A stretch of DNA of 64,000 nucleotides, taken from the NCBI RefSeq assembly GCF_051307045.1, contig NZ_CP150452.1, forward strand, positions 2,294,001-2,358,000, given 5' to 3'. Below are positions 8,698-17,540 of this stretch, piece after piece. Every line of letters begins with the position of its first letter. Position 1 is the stretch's first letter. Under the pieces are notes generated by a model, which did not search any database, had not been told where the DNA came from, and saw nothing but the letters and a program-made list of their open reading frames with translations. This DNA comes from Dryocola sp031988645 (GTDB lineage Bacteria; Pseudomonadota; Gammaproteobacteria; Enterobacterales; Enterobacteriaceae). Both the position numbers and the translations under genes were made by a program.

Positions 8698-9355
8698 TTA
8701 CGGGGCAAGGCGGTCTATTTTCCAGGCGTCGCCTTCGCGCTGGTATAAAAAGCGGTCGTGCAGGCGATGTTCGCCGCCCTGCCAGAACTCCATCTGCTCC
8801 ACGCTAACGCGGTAGCCGCCCCAGAAGCTCGGCAGCGGAACGTCGCCCTGCTGGAATTTTTGTTTCAGCTCGAGGAATTTGCTTTCGAGTATGCCGCGCG
8901 CGGAAATGCGGCTGGACTGCTTAGAGACCCATGCGCCAATCTGGCTGTCGCGCGGGCGGCTGTGGAAGTATTTCATCACCTCAAGCGTCGACAGGCGTTC
9001 CGCGGTGCCCTGGACCATCACCTGCCGGTCCAGCATATGCCAGGGGAAGTGCAGGCTGATGCGCGGATTGTTTTCCAGATGACGGGCTTTACGCGAGCCG
9101 AGGTTGGTGTAGAACACCAGCCCGCGCTCGTCGAAATGTTTTAGCAGCACGATGCGCTGATACGGCTGTCCGTGCTCATCCACCGTCGCTACCACCATGG
9201 CGGTGGGATCGGCAAGTTTCGCGTCGCACGCCTGGCCAAGCCAGCGTTCAAATAGCTCAAGAGGCCTGTCGGTGAGATCGCGGCGGCGCAGGCCCGCCCT
9301 TGGTGTATTCGCGGCGCAGATGCGCAATCTGTTGCAAAGAGTCGTTATCAGACAT
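8698..9355 (-). pseudogene. pdxH: Pyridoxamine/pyridoxine 5'-phosphate oxidase, one-base frameshift
   Basis: PdxH is the FMN enzyme that makes PLP from PNP or PMP. The start at 9355 gives MSDNDSLQQIAHLRREYTK. After about 20 codons the frame breaks at 9291-9295, where the plus strand reads GGCCC (coding strand GGGCC). The remaining 197 codons lie in the next frame and match PdxH to its end (KIDRLAP). Deleting one base restores 218 aa, exactly the E. coli length, and restores KGGLRRRDL. A sequencing or assembly error at GGCC is more likely than decay, because the enzyme is otherwise fully conserved. Confidence 0.9.
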
Positions 9356-9412
9356 GACGTTACATCAGGCTAGGATCGGGTGGAACTATTGTGCGCTCCA
9401 CCTTGATAAATC

Positions 9413-9742
9413 TCAACGCTTAGGATTTTGTAGCTGGCAGTTGTTGAGCACAACGGTGTCTTTGCGGTAAACGGTGGCGCTGTCGCCTTTGGACCAGAAG
9501 ACGTAAACGCCGTCCGTATAACGCGCGCCGGAGGCGGACAGCCCCTGGGTCAGCGACAGGTAGTCGTTGTTGTAGACAAAGTTGACCATCTGCTTGTTGT
9601 TATTAAGCTTTACGGTAAGCGGCTTTTCATCACACTGGTATTGCAGCGTGTCGGTTTGCATCCGTTCAACGAAGGCGTTGTAGTAGCTGCAGCCGGACAG
9701 CAGCACTGGAATGATGGCAACAAGTAATTTTTTCATCTGCAT
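9413..9742 (-). CDS. mliC: Membrane-bound lysozyme inhibitor of c-type lysozyme
   Basis: This outer-membrane lipoprotein inhibits host c-type lysozyme. It is 109 aa, as in E. coli (formerly ydhA). The lipobox LLSGC places the lipidated Cys at residue 18. The inhibitory loop region SASGARYTDGVYVFWSKGDSATV is intact. A second ATG two codons in (MKKLL) is better spaced from the AGGG ribosome-binding site and could be the true start. Confidence 0.95.
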   Translation of the reverse strand: MQMKKLLVAIIPVLLSGCSYYNAFVERMQTDTLQYQCDEKPLTVKLNNNKQMVNFVYNNDYLSLTQGLSASGARYTDGVYVFWSKGDSATVYRKDTVVLNNCQLQNPKR

Positions 9743-9828
9743 ACCCTGAAGATCTTCTTATCCCTGGAGGGGCTCGGCCCTCCCTTTTCTTTGTCAGTGT
9801 AGAGACTGTGGGATGAAGATAATTTCAG

Positions 9829-10953
9829 TTAACTCTGATTATGCAGCGGGTTGGCGGGAAAAATCGCCCCCAGCACGCTCGCCTCGCACGCCCCGGTTAC
9901 GGAAGGGAGATTGCCCGGCAGGCCGGAGAGGGTGCGGTAGGCAAGCCAGGCAAACGCCAGCGCTTCCATATCGTCGCCGCTGATGCCCGCCTCGTCGGTG
10001 GTGCCTACTTCCGTGCCCGGCAGCAGCCCTGCCAGGCGCGCCATTAACAGCGGGTTACGGCTGCCGCCGCCGCATACCATTAAACGTTCGCATCCGCCGC
10101 TTAGCAGAACCTGCTCGGAGATAGTCACCGCGGTCAGTTCGGTAATCGTCGCCTGCACGTCTTCGCCGGCAAGCCCCGGAAAGACGCTAAGCTGACGCTC
10201 AAGCCAGCCTAAGTTGAAATACTCGCGCCCGGTGCTTTTCGGCGCCGGAGCGGCAAAGTAAGGATCGCTTAGCATCTGCTGAAGCAGCGGCAGAATGACT
10301 TTGCCGCTGCTTGCCCACAGGGCGTCTTTATCATACGGCTTGCCCTTTTGCCGCCAAATCCACGCATCCATCAGCATATTGCCGGGCCCGGTGTCGTAGC
10401 CTTTCACCGGCTGGCCGGGAATCAACAGCGAAAGATTCGCGATGCCGCCGATGTTGAGCACCATGCGGCGTTCCGTGGGGTGCGCGAGCAGCGCATGATG
10501 GAAGGCCGGAACCAGCGGCGCGCCCTGCCCGCCCAGGGCCATATCACGGCGGCGGAAATCGCCCACTACGGTCACGCCCGTTAGCGCGACTATCTGATTA
10601 TTGTCGCCGATTTGCAGCGTATGCGGCGCACAGCCTTGGGGTTCGTGCCAGACGGTTTGCCCGTGGCAGCCGATCGCCGTCACGTCCGCCCGCGTCAGGC
10701 TTTGCTGCTGCATAATAATTTGCACGGCCTGCGCAAAGAGTTTGCCCAGCCGGTTATCAAGCTGGCCGAGCTGGGAAAGGGTAAGCTGCTGGCCCTGGCA
10801 GATGGCCAGAACGGCGTTTTTTAAATCCAGGGGAATGGGATGCGTGTAGCTGGCGAGCTGCACGACCAGATGCTCATCGATAGCCGCTAAAACCACATCT
10901 ATGCCGTCGAGACTGGTGCCCGACATCACGCCGATATAACGACCAGATTTCAT
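9829..10953 (-). CDS. anmK: Anhydro-N-acetylmuramic acid kinase
   Basis: This cytosolic kinase cleaves and phosphorylates 1,6-anhydroMurNAc to MurNAc-6-P in peptidoglycan recycling. It is 374 aa (369 in E. coli). The N-terminal phosphate-binding loop reads MSGTSLDGID, and GCHGQTVWHEP and GYDTGPGNMLMDAW are family blocks. It sits next to mliC as in E. coli. The C-terminus carries five extra residues after IFPANP. Confidence 0.96.
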   Translation of the reverse strand: MKSGRYIGVMSGTSLDGIDVVLAAIDEHLVVQLASYTHPIPLDLKNAVLAICQGQQLTLSQLGQLDNRLGKLFAQAVQIIMQQQSLTRADVTAIGCHGQTVWHEPQGCAPHTLQIGDNNQIVALTGVTVVGDFRRRDMALGGQGAPLVPAFHHALLAHPTERRMVLNIGGIANLSLLIPGQPVKGYDTGPGNMLMDAWIWRQKGKPYDKDALWASSGKVILPLLQQMLSDPYFAAPAPKSTGREYFNLGWLERQLSVFPGLAGEDVQATITELTAVTISEQVLLSGGCERLMVCGGGSRNPLLMARLAGLLPGTEVGTTDEAGISGDDMEALAFAWLAYRTLSGLPGNLPSVTGACEASVLGAIFPANPLHNQS

Positions 10954-11093
10954 CTGCTACTCCTGTAAAACACGCCGGTTAGGGGAAATACTCCACCATA
11001 AACTAGCACTCAATACGATGATTTATTAATATTTTTTAACAACATCGCGATCTTAAGCATGCTTGCTTTTCGGCCTGCGCCCAATAAGATTGC

Positions 11094-11126
11094 CGTTTAC
11101 TTATGGTTAAGCACGGCTCATATATT
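11094..11126 (+). promoter_or_regulatory. PhoP box and promoter of slyB
   Basis: CGTTTA (11094-11099) and GGTTAA (11105-11110) form a direct repeat with 5-base spacing, the PhoP-box layout. A -10-like TATATT (11121-11126) follows 10 bases later, the spacing of class I PhoP promoters. slyB is a known PhoPQ target in E. coli and Salmonella. Confidence 0.6.
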
Positions 11127-11237
11127 ATTTTTACATTCACCGCGCTGAACTAAAATGAAATTTTGCATCTAAATACCATATAATTTACCCATGAAGGATG
11201 CTCGCTTGGGCGTTTCCAGATGAACAGGAGATTCATA

Positions 11238-11705
11238 ATGATTTCACGCGTATTGGTTGTTTCGCTCGTTGGCTTATCTTTGGCTGGTTGTGTCAATGAC
11301 AGCTCGCTTTCCGGCGATGTGTATAAAGCTTCTGATGCAAAACAGGTTCAGAGCGTCACCTACGGCACCGTGGTCAACGTTCGTCCGGTTCAGATTCAAG
11401 GCGGCGACGACACCAACGTAATCGGCGCCATTGGCGGCGCGGTGCTGGGCGGCTTTTTGGGCAATACCGTCGGCGGCGGCACCGGGCGTTCCTTAGCCAC
11501 GGCTGCCGGCGCGGTGGCCGGCGGCGTAGCGGGCCAGGGCGTTCAGGGGGCGGTTAACAAAAGCCAGGGCGTCGAGCTGGAAATCCGCAAAGACGACGGC
11601 AACAGCATCATGGTGGTCCAGAAACAGGGCACCAGCAAATTCTCTGCCGGACAGCGCGTAGCGATCGCCGGCAGCGGCAACCAGCTGACCGTTTCCCCAC
11701 GCTAA
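11238..11705 (+). CDS. slyB: Outer-membrane lipoprotein SlyB
   Basis: This is a Gly-zipper outer-membrane lipoprotein (17-kDa surface antigen/PagP-like family), 155 aa as in E. coli. The lipobox SLAGC puts the lipidated Cys at residue 17. The glycine-rich segment around GGAVLGGFLGNTVGGGTG is the membrane-associated part. The ATG at 11238 has AACAGGAG 7 bases upstream. It belongs to the PhoP stress response that shields outer-membrane proteins under low Mg2+. Confidence 0.95.
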   Translation: MISRVLVVSLVGLSLAGCVNDSSLSGDVYKASDAKQVQSVTYGTVVNVRPVQIQGGDDTNVIGAIGGAVLGGFLGNTVGGGTGRSLATAAGAVAGGVAGQGVQGAVNKSQGVELEIRKDDGNSIMVVQKQGTSKFSAGQRVAIAGSGNQLTVSPR

Positions 11706-11719
11706 AAAGAGTTTTATGA

Positions 11720-11749
11720 AGAGGCCTGTTTAGCAGGCCTCTTTTTTTT
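11720..11749 (+). terminator. Intrinsic terminator of slyB
   Basis: AGAGGCCTG / CAGGCCTCT forms a 9-bp stem followed by eight T, 15 bases after the slyB stop. Confidence 0.9.
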
Positions 11750-11767
11750 GCCTGCCGGCTGCGCAAT

Positions 11768-11797
11768 AAAAAAGCCCCACTTCGGTGGGGCTTTTTT
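11768..11797 (-). terminator. Intrinsic terminator of slyA (bidirectional)
   Basis: AAAAAAGCCCCAC and GTGGGGCTTTTTT form a 13-bp stem closed by a TTCG tetraloop. The A- and T-runs make it work in both directions. It ends slyA on the minus strand. Confidence 0.9.
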
Positions 11798-11811
11798 CGG
11801 TCGGCTCTCGC

Positions 11812-12252
11812 TTAGTCCCGCGCCTGGAGATCGATAATATTTTGCTCAAGGCGGCTGATAAGATTCATCAACAGCTTTAGCTCATCCGGGCTGATGCCGG
11901 ATAAAATTTCTCCACGCGTTTTATCGATCACGTCTTCCATCTCGGTGATGATCGGCGTGGCGCGTTCGGTAAGCTTAATGCGTTTTGCCCGGCGGTCGTT
12001 TGCGCAGGTTTGACGCGATATCAGGCCTTTTTCTTCAAGCTGATCGAGCGTTCTGACCAGTGAAGGTTGCTCGATGCCAATCGCTTTGGCCAACTGAATC
12101 TGTGACTGCTCGGGCGGCAGCTGATGAATGTTATGCAGCGTTACCCAGTGTGTCTGTGTCAATTCCAGAGGTTTCAGGCGATGGTCAATCAGAGCACGCC
12201 AGATGCGTACCAGGCGGGCCAGATCTGATCCTAATGGCGTTTCCAATTTCAT
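11812..12252 (-). CDS. slyA: Transcriptional regulator SlyA (MarR family)
   Basis: This winged-helix regulator often acts by displacing H-NS. It is 146 aa. It is almost identical to E. coli SlyA through the DNA-binding half (TLHNIHQLPPEQSQIQLAKAIGIEQPSLVRTLDQLEEKGL). The C-terminal dimerisation helices are more diverged and two residues longer. It is divergent from ydhIJK, with its own operator in the shared region. Confidence 0.97.
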   Translation of the reverse strand: MKLETPLGSDLARLVRIWRALIDHRLKPLELTQTHWVTLHNIHQLPPEQSQIQLAKAIGIEQPSLVRTLDQLEEKGLISRQTCANDRRAKRIKLTERATPIITEMEDVIDKTRGEILSGISPDELKLLMNLISRLEQNIIDLQARD

Positions 12253-12260
12253 CTCCTTAT

Positions 12261-12275
12261 AATTAGCTTGCTAAC
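12261..12275. promoter_or_regulatory. SlyA operator at the slyA promoter
   Basis: TTAGCTTGCTAA (12263-12274) is the complement of the consensus SlyA site TTAGCAAGCTAA. It lies 11 bases before the slyA start and just past a TATAAT-like -10 on the minus strand. This position fits autorepression and may also affect ydhI. The same 15-mer recurs at 29638-29652. Confidence 0.8.
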
Positions 12276-12428
12276 TTATTATACTGATTTTAGACTATTG
12301 TGCAGGCTTTAATTTTTAAAAACAAATTCCTTACTTTTGCTGATGTTATGCGAACAGCTACACTTTAATACCACAACGATGCCCGGGGAAACGGCAGCCG
12401 GCCCCCGCTATTTAAAGGATTATCCAAC

Positions 12429-12665
12429 GTGAGCTTCACATTTACCGCCTCGGGCCTGCCCGTCCAGGATTTAATACTAGGCGCATCCATCTACTTTCCC
12501 CCGTTGTTTAAAGCGGTGATGCTGGGCTTTTTTATCTGGCTGGTGCTGCATCGTCTTTTACGCGACTGGATGTATTCAGGGGAGATATGGCACCCCACGC
12601 TAATGGATTTATCGCTTTTCGCCCTGTCGGTGAGCGCAGCTCTTGTCATTCTGGTCGCATGGTAA
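12429..12665 (+). CDS. ydhI: YdhI, DUF1656 small membrane protein (AaeX-like)
   Basis: A 78-aa inner-membrane protein with two hydrophobic segments (about residues 24-45 and 58-77). It belongs to DUF1656, whose members are encoded next to HlyD/FUSC efflux pumps such as AaeXAB. The start is GTG at 12429 with AAGGA upstream. It is the first gene of ydhIJK; ydhJ starts 4 bases after its stop. Confidence 0.9.
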   Translation: MSFTFTASGLPVQDLILGASIYFPPLFKAVMLGFFIWLVLHRLLRDWMYSGEIWHPTLMDLSLFALSVSAALVILVAW

Positions 12666-12669
12666 CAAC

Positions 12670-13527
12670 ATGAATTTTAAAACCTTAAAGTACTTTTCCA
12701 CCCTGCTGGTTTTCGCCGCGGCGCTGATCGTCGGCTGGCTGCTGTGGAATTATTACATGCAATCCCCCTGGACGCGAGACGGCAAGGTTCGCGCCGAGCA
12801 GGTCAGCATCACGCCGCAGGTTTCCGGGACCATCACCAAACTGAACGTGACCGACAACCAGTTTGTGAAAGCGGGCGCCGTTTTATTCACCGTTGACGCC
12901 ACGCCGTACCATATTGCCGAGCTCAACGCCCAGGCGCAGCTCGCCCAGGCGCAGTCAGAACTTGCAAAGGCCAGCAACGAGGCCAGCCGTCGCCATAATC
13001 TGCCGCGCAACTACATTTCCGCCGAGGATATGGACACCGCGAATATCAACGTTAAAGCCGCGCAGGCGGCGGTCAAGGCCGCCCAGGCGACGCTTGAACA
13101 GGCGCAGTGGCAAATCAGCCAGACCACGGTCAGGGCCCCGGTAGACGGCTGGGTCACCAACCTTTCAACCCGCAGCGGAAACTACGCCACGACCGGCCAG
13201 CCCGTGTTTGCCCTGGTGGACAGCCACTCGTTTTACGTGGTGGGATATTTCGAAGAAACCAAGCTGCGTCATATCCAGCCCGGCAACCTGGCGAGCATTA
13301 TTCTCTACAGCGGCCACCAGCCGCTGTCGGGAAAAGTGGAAAGCATCGGCCGCGCTATCTACGACCAGAGCATTGAAAATGAAAGCGATCTGGTGCCGGA
13401 CATCAAGCCTAACGTGCCCTGGGTACGCCTCGCCCAGCGCGTGCCGGTACGCATCAGACTCGACGCTATCCCGCAGGGCGTGACGCTGGTTTCCGGCACC
13501 ACCTGCACCGTCACCATTACGCACTGA
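12670..13527 (+). CDS. ydhJ: YdhJ, HlyD-family membrane fusion protein
   Basis: This is the periplasmic adaptor of a tripartite-type efflux pump, 285 aa. An N-terminal membrane anchor (about residues 8-28) is followed by the split biotinyl-lipoyl domain (PQVSGTITKLNVTDNQFVKAG), a coiled-coil hairpin rich in Ala/Gln, and a beta-barrel domain. I took the ATG at 12670 (MNFKTLKYFST) to match E. coli YdhJ. It acts with YdhK. Confidence 0.93.
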   Translation: MNFKTLKYFSTLLVFAAALIVGWLLWNYYMQSPWTRDGKVRAEQVSITPQVSGTITKLNVTDNQFVKAGAVLFTVDATPYHIAELNAQAQLAQAQSELAKASNEASRRHNLPRNYISAEDMDTANINVKAAQAAVKAAQATLEQAQWQISQTTVRAPVDGWVTNLSTRSGNYATTGQPVFALVDSHSFYVVGYFEETKLRHIQPGNLASIILYSGHQPLSGKVESIGRAIYDQSIENESDLVPDIKPNVPWVRLAQRVPVRIRLDAIPQGVTLVSGTTCTVTITH

Positions 13528-13535
13528 GCCCGGCG

Positions 13536-15557
13536 ATGAAACTAAGCTGGCTTGAATGGCACAACACGCCGTGGGGAAAGGCTAACGTCGGGCAGTGGCG
13601 CTATGCGCTGCGCAACGCTATCGCGATGTGTCTGGCATTGACCATCGCCTATTATCTGAACCTCGATGAGCCTTACTGGGCGATGACCTCCGCCGCGGTG
13701 GTCAGCTTCCCGACCGTCGGCGGCGTGGTCAGTAAAAGCCTCGGGCGTATTGCAGGCAGCTTTATTGGCGCAATCGCGGCGCTGATCGTCGCCGGCAACA
13801 CGCTAAACGATCCCTGGCTGTTTATCTTTGCGATGGCCGCCTGGCTTGCGCTGTGCACCTGGCTTTCCAGCCATTTCCAGAATAACGCCGCCTACGCCTT
13901 TATGCTGGCCGGGTACACCGCGGCCATCATCGCCTTTCCCATGATCGATACCGTTGACTCTACCGGGCTGTGGGATATAGCCCAGGCGCGCGTTTGCGAG
14001 GTGGTGGTCGGGATACTGTGCGGCGGCTTTATGATGATGGTGCTGCCCAGCACCTCCGACGGCACGGCGCTGCTCGCCGCGCTCAGAAATATGCACGCCC
14101 GGCTGCTCGAACACGCCAGCCTGCTGTGGAAGCCCGAAACCACCGACGCCATTCGCACCGCTCACGAAGGGGTGATTGGCCAGATTCTGACCCTGAACCT
14201 GCTGCGCATCCAGGCCTTCTGGAGCCACTACCGCTTTCGTCGCCAGAACAACCTGCTCAATTATCTGCTCCACCAGCAGCTGCGGCTGACAAGCGTGATT
14301 TCGGGCTTACGCCGCATGCTGCTGAACTGGCAAAATCCGCCGGAGCGGATCTGGCCGTTGCTCGAAGAGCTGTTGCAGGAGCTGGCGCGCCCGGATACGC
14401 ATAAATACGACGTTGCACGACTTTTGCAGCAGCTCGCCCCGGTCGATCGCAACGACTATCGCCACCAGGCGTTCTGGCATCGTCTGCGCTATTTCTGCTG
14501 GCTGTATCTCGACGGCAGCCGCTGGCTGCGCGAGCTGGAAAACGCCACGCCGGTTTCGGTCCTGACGCCGCCCAAAACGCCCTCGCTTGCGCGCAATACC
14601 GATAACGCCGAAGCGGCGTGGAGCGCGTTGCGCACCTTCTGCGTGATAACGGCAACCGGCGCCTGGGGGATCGGCACCCAGTGGGAAGCCGCCGGCGGCG
14701 CCCTGTCGCTTGCGGCCATCAGCTGCGTGCTTTATTCGTCCGTCGCCTCGCCGCTTGGCTCTTTAACGCTGCTGATGCGCACCCTGCTGTGGCTGTCGTT
14801 GTTCAGCTTCCTGGTCAAATTCGGCCTGATGGTGCAGATAACGGATTTATGGCAGTTCCTGCTGTTTTTATTCCCCTTGCTCGCCACCATGCAGCTTATG
14901 AAGCTCCAGCAGCCGAAGCTTGCCGGGCTGTGGGGCCAGCTGATTGTGTTTATGGGTTCGTTTATCGCCGTCACCAACCCGCCGGTTTACGATTTTGCGG
15001 ATTTCCTTAACGATAACCTGGCAAAAGTTATCGGCGTGGGCCTGTCGTGGGTGGCCTTTTCCGTTCTGCGCCCAAGTTCCGATACGCGCAAAAGCCGCAG
15101 GCATATCCGTTCGCTTCGGCGCGGCTTTGTCGACCAGCTCAGCAGCCGGCCGCAGCGCAACGAAAACCAGTTCGAGTCGCTGGTTTATCACCATATCAGC
15201 CAGCTGAGCAACAGCAAGGATGAAACGGCGCGACGCTGGCTGCTGCGCTGGGGCGTGGTGCTGCTGAACTGTTCGCACGTGGTGTGGCAGCTGCGCGGCT
15301 GGGGATCCCGTTCGGATCCGCTGTCGAACGTGCGGGATATTTGCCTGCATACGCTGCGCGATGTGATGAGCGAACGGGGCGTACAGCAACGCCCGCTTGG
15401 GGAAGCGCTGCGGGAGCTGCAAAGAATATGCGATAGCCTGTCCCATCATCATAATCCCGAGGCGCGGGACCTGGCGGGTATTATCTGGCGGCTTTACTGC
15501 TCGCTATCGCAGCTGGAGCAGGCGCCGCCTGCCGGTACGCTGACAGGCGGCAAATGA
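13536..15557 (+). CDS. ydhK: YdhK, FUSC-family inner-membrane transporter
   Basis: A 673-aa permease of the aromatic acid exporter/FUSC family (AaeB-like). Two membrane blocks of about six helices each (residues ~25-170 and ~355-510) are each followed by a cytoplasmic region. It forms an efflux system with YdhJ and YdhI, probably for weak aromatic acids; the substrate is not known. Its stop is one base from that of convergent sodC, with no terminator between. Confidence 0.93.
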   Translation: MKLSWLEWHNTPWGKANVGQWRYALRNAIAMCLALTIAYYLNLDEPYWAMTSAAVVSFPTVGGVVSKSLGRIAGSFIGAIAALIVAGNTLNDPWLFIFAMAAWLALCTWLSSHFQNNAAYAFMLAGYTAAIIAFPMIDTVDSTGLWDIAQARVCEVVVGILCGGFMMMVLPSTSDGTALLAALRNMHARLLEHASLLWKPETTDAIRTAHEGVIGQILTLNLLRIQAFWSHYRFRRQNNLLNYLLHQQLRLTSVISGLRRMLLNWQNPPERIWPLLEELLQELARPDTHKYDVARLLQQLAPVDRNDYRHQAFWHRLRYFCWLYLDGSRWLRELENATPVSVLTPPKTPSLARNTDNAEAAWSALRTFCVITATGAWGIGTQWEAAGGALSLAAISCVLYSSVASPLGSLTLLMRTLLWLSLFSFLVKFGLMVQITDLWQFLLFLFPLLATMQLMKLQQPKLAGLWGQLIVFMGSFIAVTNPPVYDFADFLNDNLAKVIGVGLSWVAFSVLRPSSDTRKSRRHIRSLRRGFVDQLSSRPQRNENQFESLVYHHISQLSNSKDETARRWLLRWGVVLLNCSHVVWQLRGWGSRSDPLSNVRDICLHTLRDVMSERGVQQRPLGEALRELQRICDSLSHHHNPEARDLAGIIWRLYCSLSQLEQAPPAGTLTGGK

Positions 15558-15558
15558 T

Positions 15559-16080
15559 TTATTTGATCACGCCACAGGCGTAGCGCTCGCCTCCGCCGCC
15601 AAGCGGTTTCGGCTGATCGGACATATTATCGCCGCCAACGTGGATCATCAGCGCTTTGCCCTTCACCTCAGCAAGGGTTTTCAGACGCGGCGCGGTGACG
15701 GGCTCGGTGGCTTTACCGTCGTTATTCACAACCAGTACCGGCAAATCTCCCAGGTGTCCGGCGCCTTCCGGCCCTAAGTGTTTGCCGCTGTGTGCAGGAT
15801 CGAGGTGCCCGCCTGCGGCTTCCGCGGCGGAGGGTTTGCCATCTTTTAAGGCGGGTTCACAGGTGCCGTTGGCGTGAATATGGAAGCCATGCTCGCCTGG
15901 GGGCAGCGTGCGCAGGTCGGGAACTAACTCCAGGCCCTTATCGGTTTCATTAAGGGTTACCTCGCCGACGGAGTCGCCGATACCCTGCGGGGTGACGAGA
16001 TTCATTTCTACTTTTTCGCTTGCCGCCTGCGCCGCAGCGCAGGTGAAAAGCGCTAATAAAGCCAGATTAAAACGCTTCAT
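15559..16080 (-). CDS. sodC: Periplasmic Cu/Zn superoxide dismutase
   Basis: SodC dismutates superoxide in the periplasm. It is 173 aa, the E. coli length. The signal peptide MKRFNLALLALFTCAAAQA is cleaved before ASEKVE. Metal-ligand blocks GEHGFHIHANGTC, GGHLDP and a GDNMSDQP region are present, with disulfide cysteines in the first block and near the C-terminus (YACGVIK). The start at 16080 has GGGAGG upstream. It is the only superoxide dismutase gene in the window. Confidence 0.96.
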   Translation of the reverse strand: MKRFNLALLALFTCAAAQAASEKVEMNLVTPQGIGDSVGEVTLNETDKGLELVPDLRTLPPGEHGFHIHANGTCEPALKDGKPSAAEAAGGHLDPAHSGKHLGPEGAGHLGDLPVLVVNNDGKATEPVTAPRLKTLAEVKGKALMIHVGGDNMSDQPKPLGGGGERYACGVIK

Positions 16081-16161
16081 GCTACCTCCCGGGTTATCTT
16101 TTCGCCTGTTAAGCATAGGCCACAAGCGCAGTTTTCACCGGGAGGCGAACGTTTTTCAGGA

Positions 16162-17058
16162 TTAAGGCACGTCGTAACCCAGCGCCGCTTTACGAATACG
16201 GAACCACTGCTGACGGCTCATTTCCACAGACAGGGAGTGGATGGCCGAACGCACGCGCTCGATTTTGCCGGAGCCGATAATCGGCAGCGGCCGCGACGGC
16301 AGGCGCATTACCCAGGCGTAAACAACCTGCTCGATGGTTTGCGCGCCGATTTCATCCGCCACGGCCTGCAGTTCGTCACGCAGCGGCTGGAAAGATTCGT
16401 CGTTAAACAGGCGGCCGCCGCCGAGGCAGGACCAGGCCATAGGGCGAATGCGCAGCTGCTGGCACTGATCCAGCGTGCCGTCGAGAATTGCCGGCTGGTG
16501 AACCGGGGAAATCTCAACCTGGTTGGTGGCAAGGGTAAACGGCAGGCGCGACTGCAGCAGCGCAAACTGGGCGGGCGTAAAGTTAGAGACGCCGAAATGA
16601 CGCACTTTTCCGCTCTGATGCAGCGCGGTGAAAGCTTCGGCCACTTCGTCAGCGTCCATTAACGGATCCGGGCGGTGGATCAGTAGTAAATCCAGGTAAT
16701 CGGTAGCCAGTTTTTGCAGCGAGGCTTCGGCGCTGCTGATGATATGGCTGCGATCGGTAATATAGTGTCCCAGAGCGTGAGCCGGATTGGCGGTGGTGGC
16801 AATCCCGCACTTCGTCACGATTTCCATTTTCTGACGCAGGTGCGGCACCAGGCGCATCGCTTCGCCGAAGGCCGCCTCGCACAGATAGCCGCCATAAATA
16901 TCAGCGTGGTCGGCCGTGGTTATCCCTAATTCGACATGCTCTTCAATAAAACTCGCAAGCTGGCGTGGCGACATATTCCACTCCATCAACCGCCAGTACC
17001 CCATTACCAGACGTGAAAATTCCGGCCCCTGCGGGGAAATCGTAATGCGCTGTACCAT
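16162..17058 (-). CDS. ydhF: YdhF, aldo/keto reductase family oxidoreductase
   Basis: A 298-aa NADPH-dependent aldo/keto reductase of a (beta/alpha)8 fold. Conserved parts are DHADIYGGY with the catalytic Asp/Tyr, the HRPDPL segment, and the C-terminal nucleotide-binding IIGSGKIERV. The start at 17058 (MVQRITISPQGPEF) matches E. coli YdhF in length. The physiological substrate is unknown. Confidence 0.93.
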   Translation of the reverse strand: MVQRITISPQGPEFSRLVMGYWRLMEWNMSPRQLASFIEEHVELGITTADHADIYGGYLCEAAFGEAMRLVPHLRQKMEIVTKCGIATTANPAHALGHYITDRSHIISSAEASLQKLATDYLDLLLIHRPDPLMDADEVAEAFTALHQSGKVRHFGVSNFTPAQFALLQSRLPFTLATNQVEISPVHQPAILDGTLDQCQQLRIRPMAWSCLGGGRLFNDESFQPLRDELQAVADEIGAQTIEQVVYAWVMRLPSRPLPIIGSGKIERVRSAIHSLSVEMSRQQWFRIRKAALGYDVP

Positions 17059-17115
17059 AAAGCATGACCTCAATAATGGATAAATTCTGCGACGGAGTAT
17101 AACGAGGTTAAGCGA

Positions 17116-17355
17116 TTAAAAAAGTGAGGGTTGCTGCGGTTCTTCGGATGCGGAGGTATGGTTTGCTCGTAACCTGCGCAAAAAACGCTGGCGGCAAAGG
17201 CGCAGCACCTCCTGTTTCTGTGCGTCGCTCATTTGCTGCCAGTTAAATCTCTCGTCCCGGCTGCGCATGCAGCCGCGGCAAAAGCCGCGCTCGTCCGACT
17301 GGCAGATGCCGCGGCACGGACTTTGAATTGGAAAAAACTCAAGCTGTTCTGGCAC
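17116..17355 (-). CDS. ydhL: YdhL, DUF1289 Cys-rich small protein
   Basis: A 79-aa protein with four closely spaced cysteines (PCRGIC..RGFCRGC), typical of DUF1289 and probably a metal site. It lies between ydhF and nemR as in E. coli. The function is unknown. Confidence 0.88.
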   Translation of the reverse strand: MPEQLEFFPIQSPCRGICQSDERGFCRGCMRSRDERFNWQQMSDAQKQEVLRLCRQRFLRRLRANHTSASEEPQQPSLF

Positions 17356-17476
17356 TCAGGTTCCCCGTTATCAACCTTCCTACAATTGAAGACCGACAAT
17401 CGCAGTGTTGCAAGCGAGAGCGGCGATTAATGCCGCCCGCTCTGCCGTGCGGACAAATATTCACGCCCGCCGGTAA

Positions 17477-17493
17477 ATTAAGGTTCCCCTAAT
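17477..17493 (+). promoter_or_regulatory. PmrA-like box upstream of eptA
   Basis: ATTAAG-GTTCC-CCTAAT resembles the PmrA (BasR) direct repeat YTTAAK-N5-YTTAAK. By eye it agrees with the pmrC/eptA promoter box, as I recall it, at about 14 of 18 positions. It lies 48 bases before the eptA start. Confidence 0.5.
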
Positions 17494-17540
17494 CTTCATC
17501 CATTAGGCTGTGCGCACGTTCAAAATTAGCAAAAACGATT

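Noticed and set aside
8698..9327. PdxH with a different N-terminus starting MRICAANTPRAG
   Set aside because: The real N-terminus (MSDNDSLQQIAHLRREYTK) lies just upstream in another frame and joins perfectly if one base of GGGCC is removed.
9841..10047. Plus-strand frames inside anmK and many similar antisense frames
   Set aside because: They are shadows of well-conserved genes on the other strand and carry no start signals or motifs of their own.
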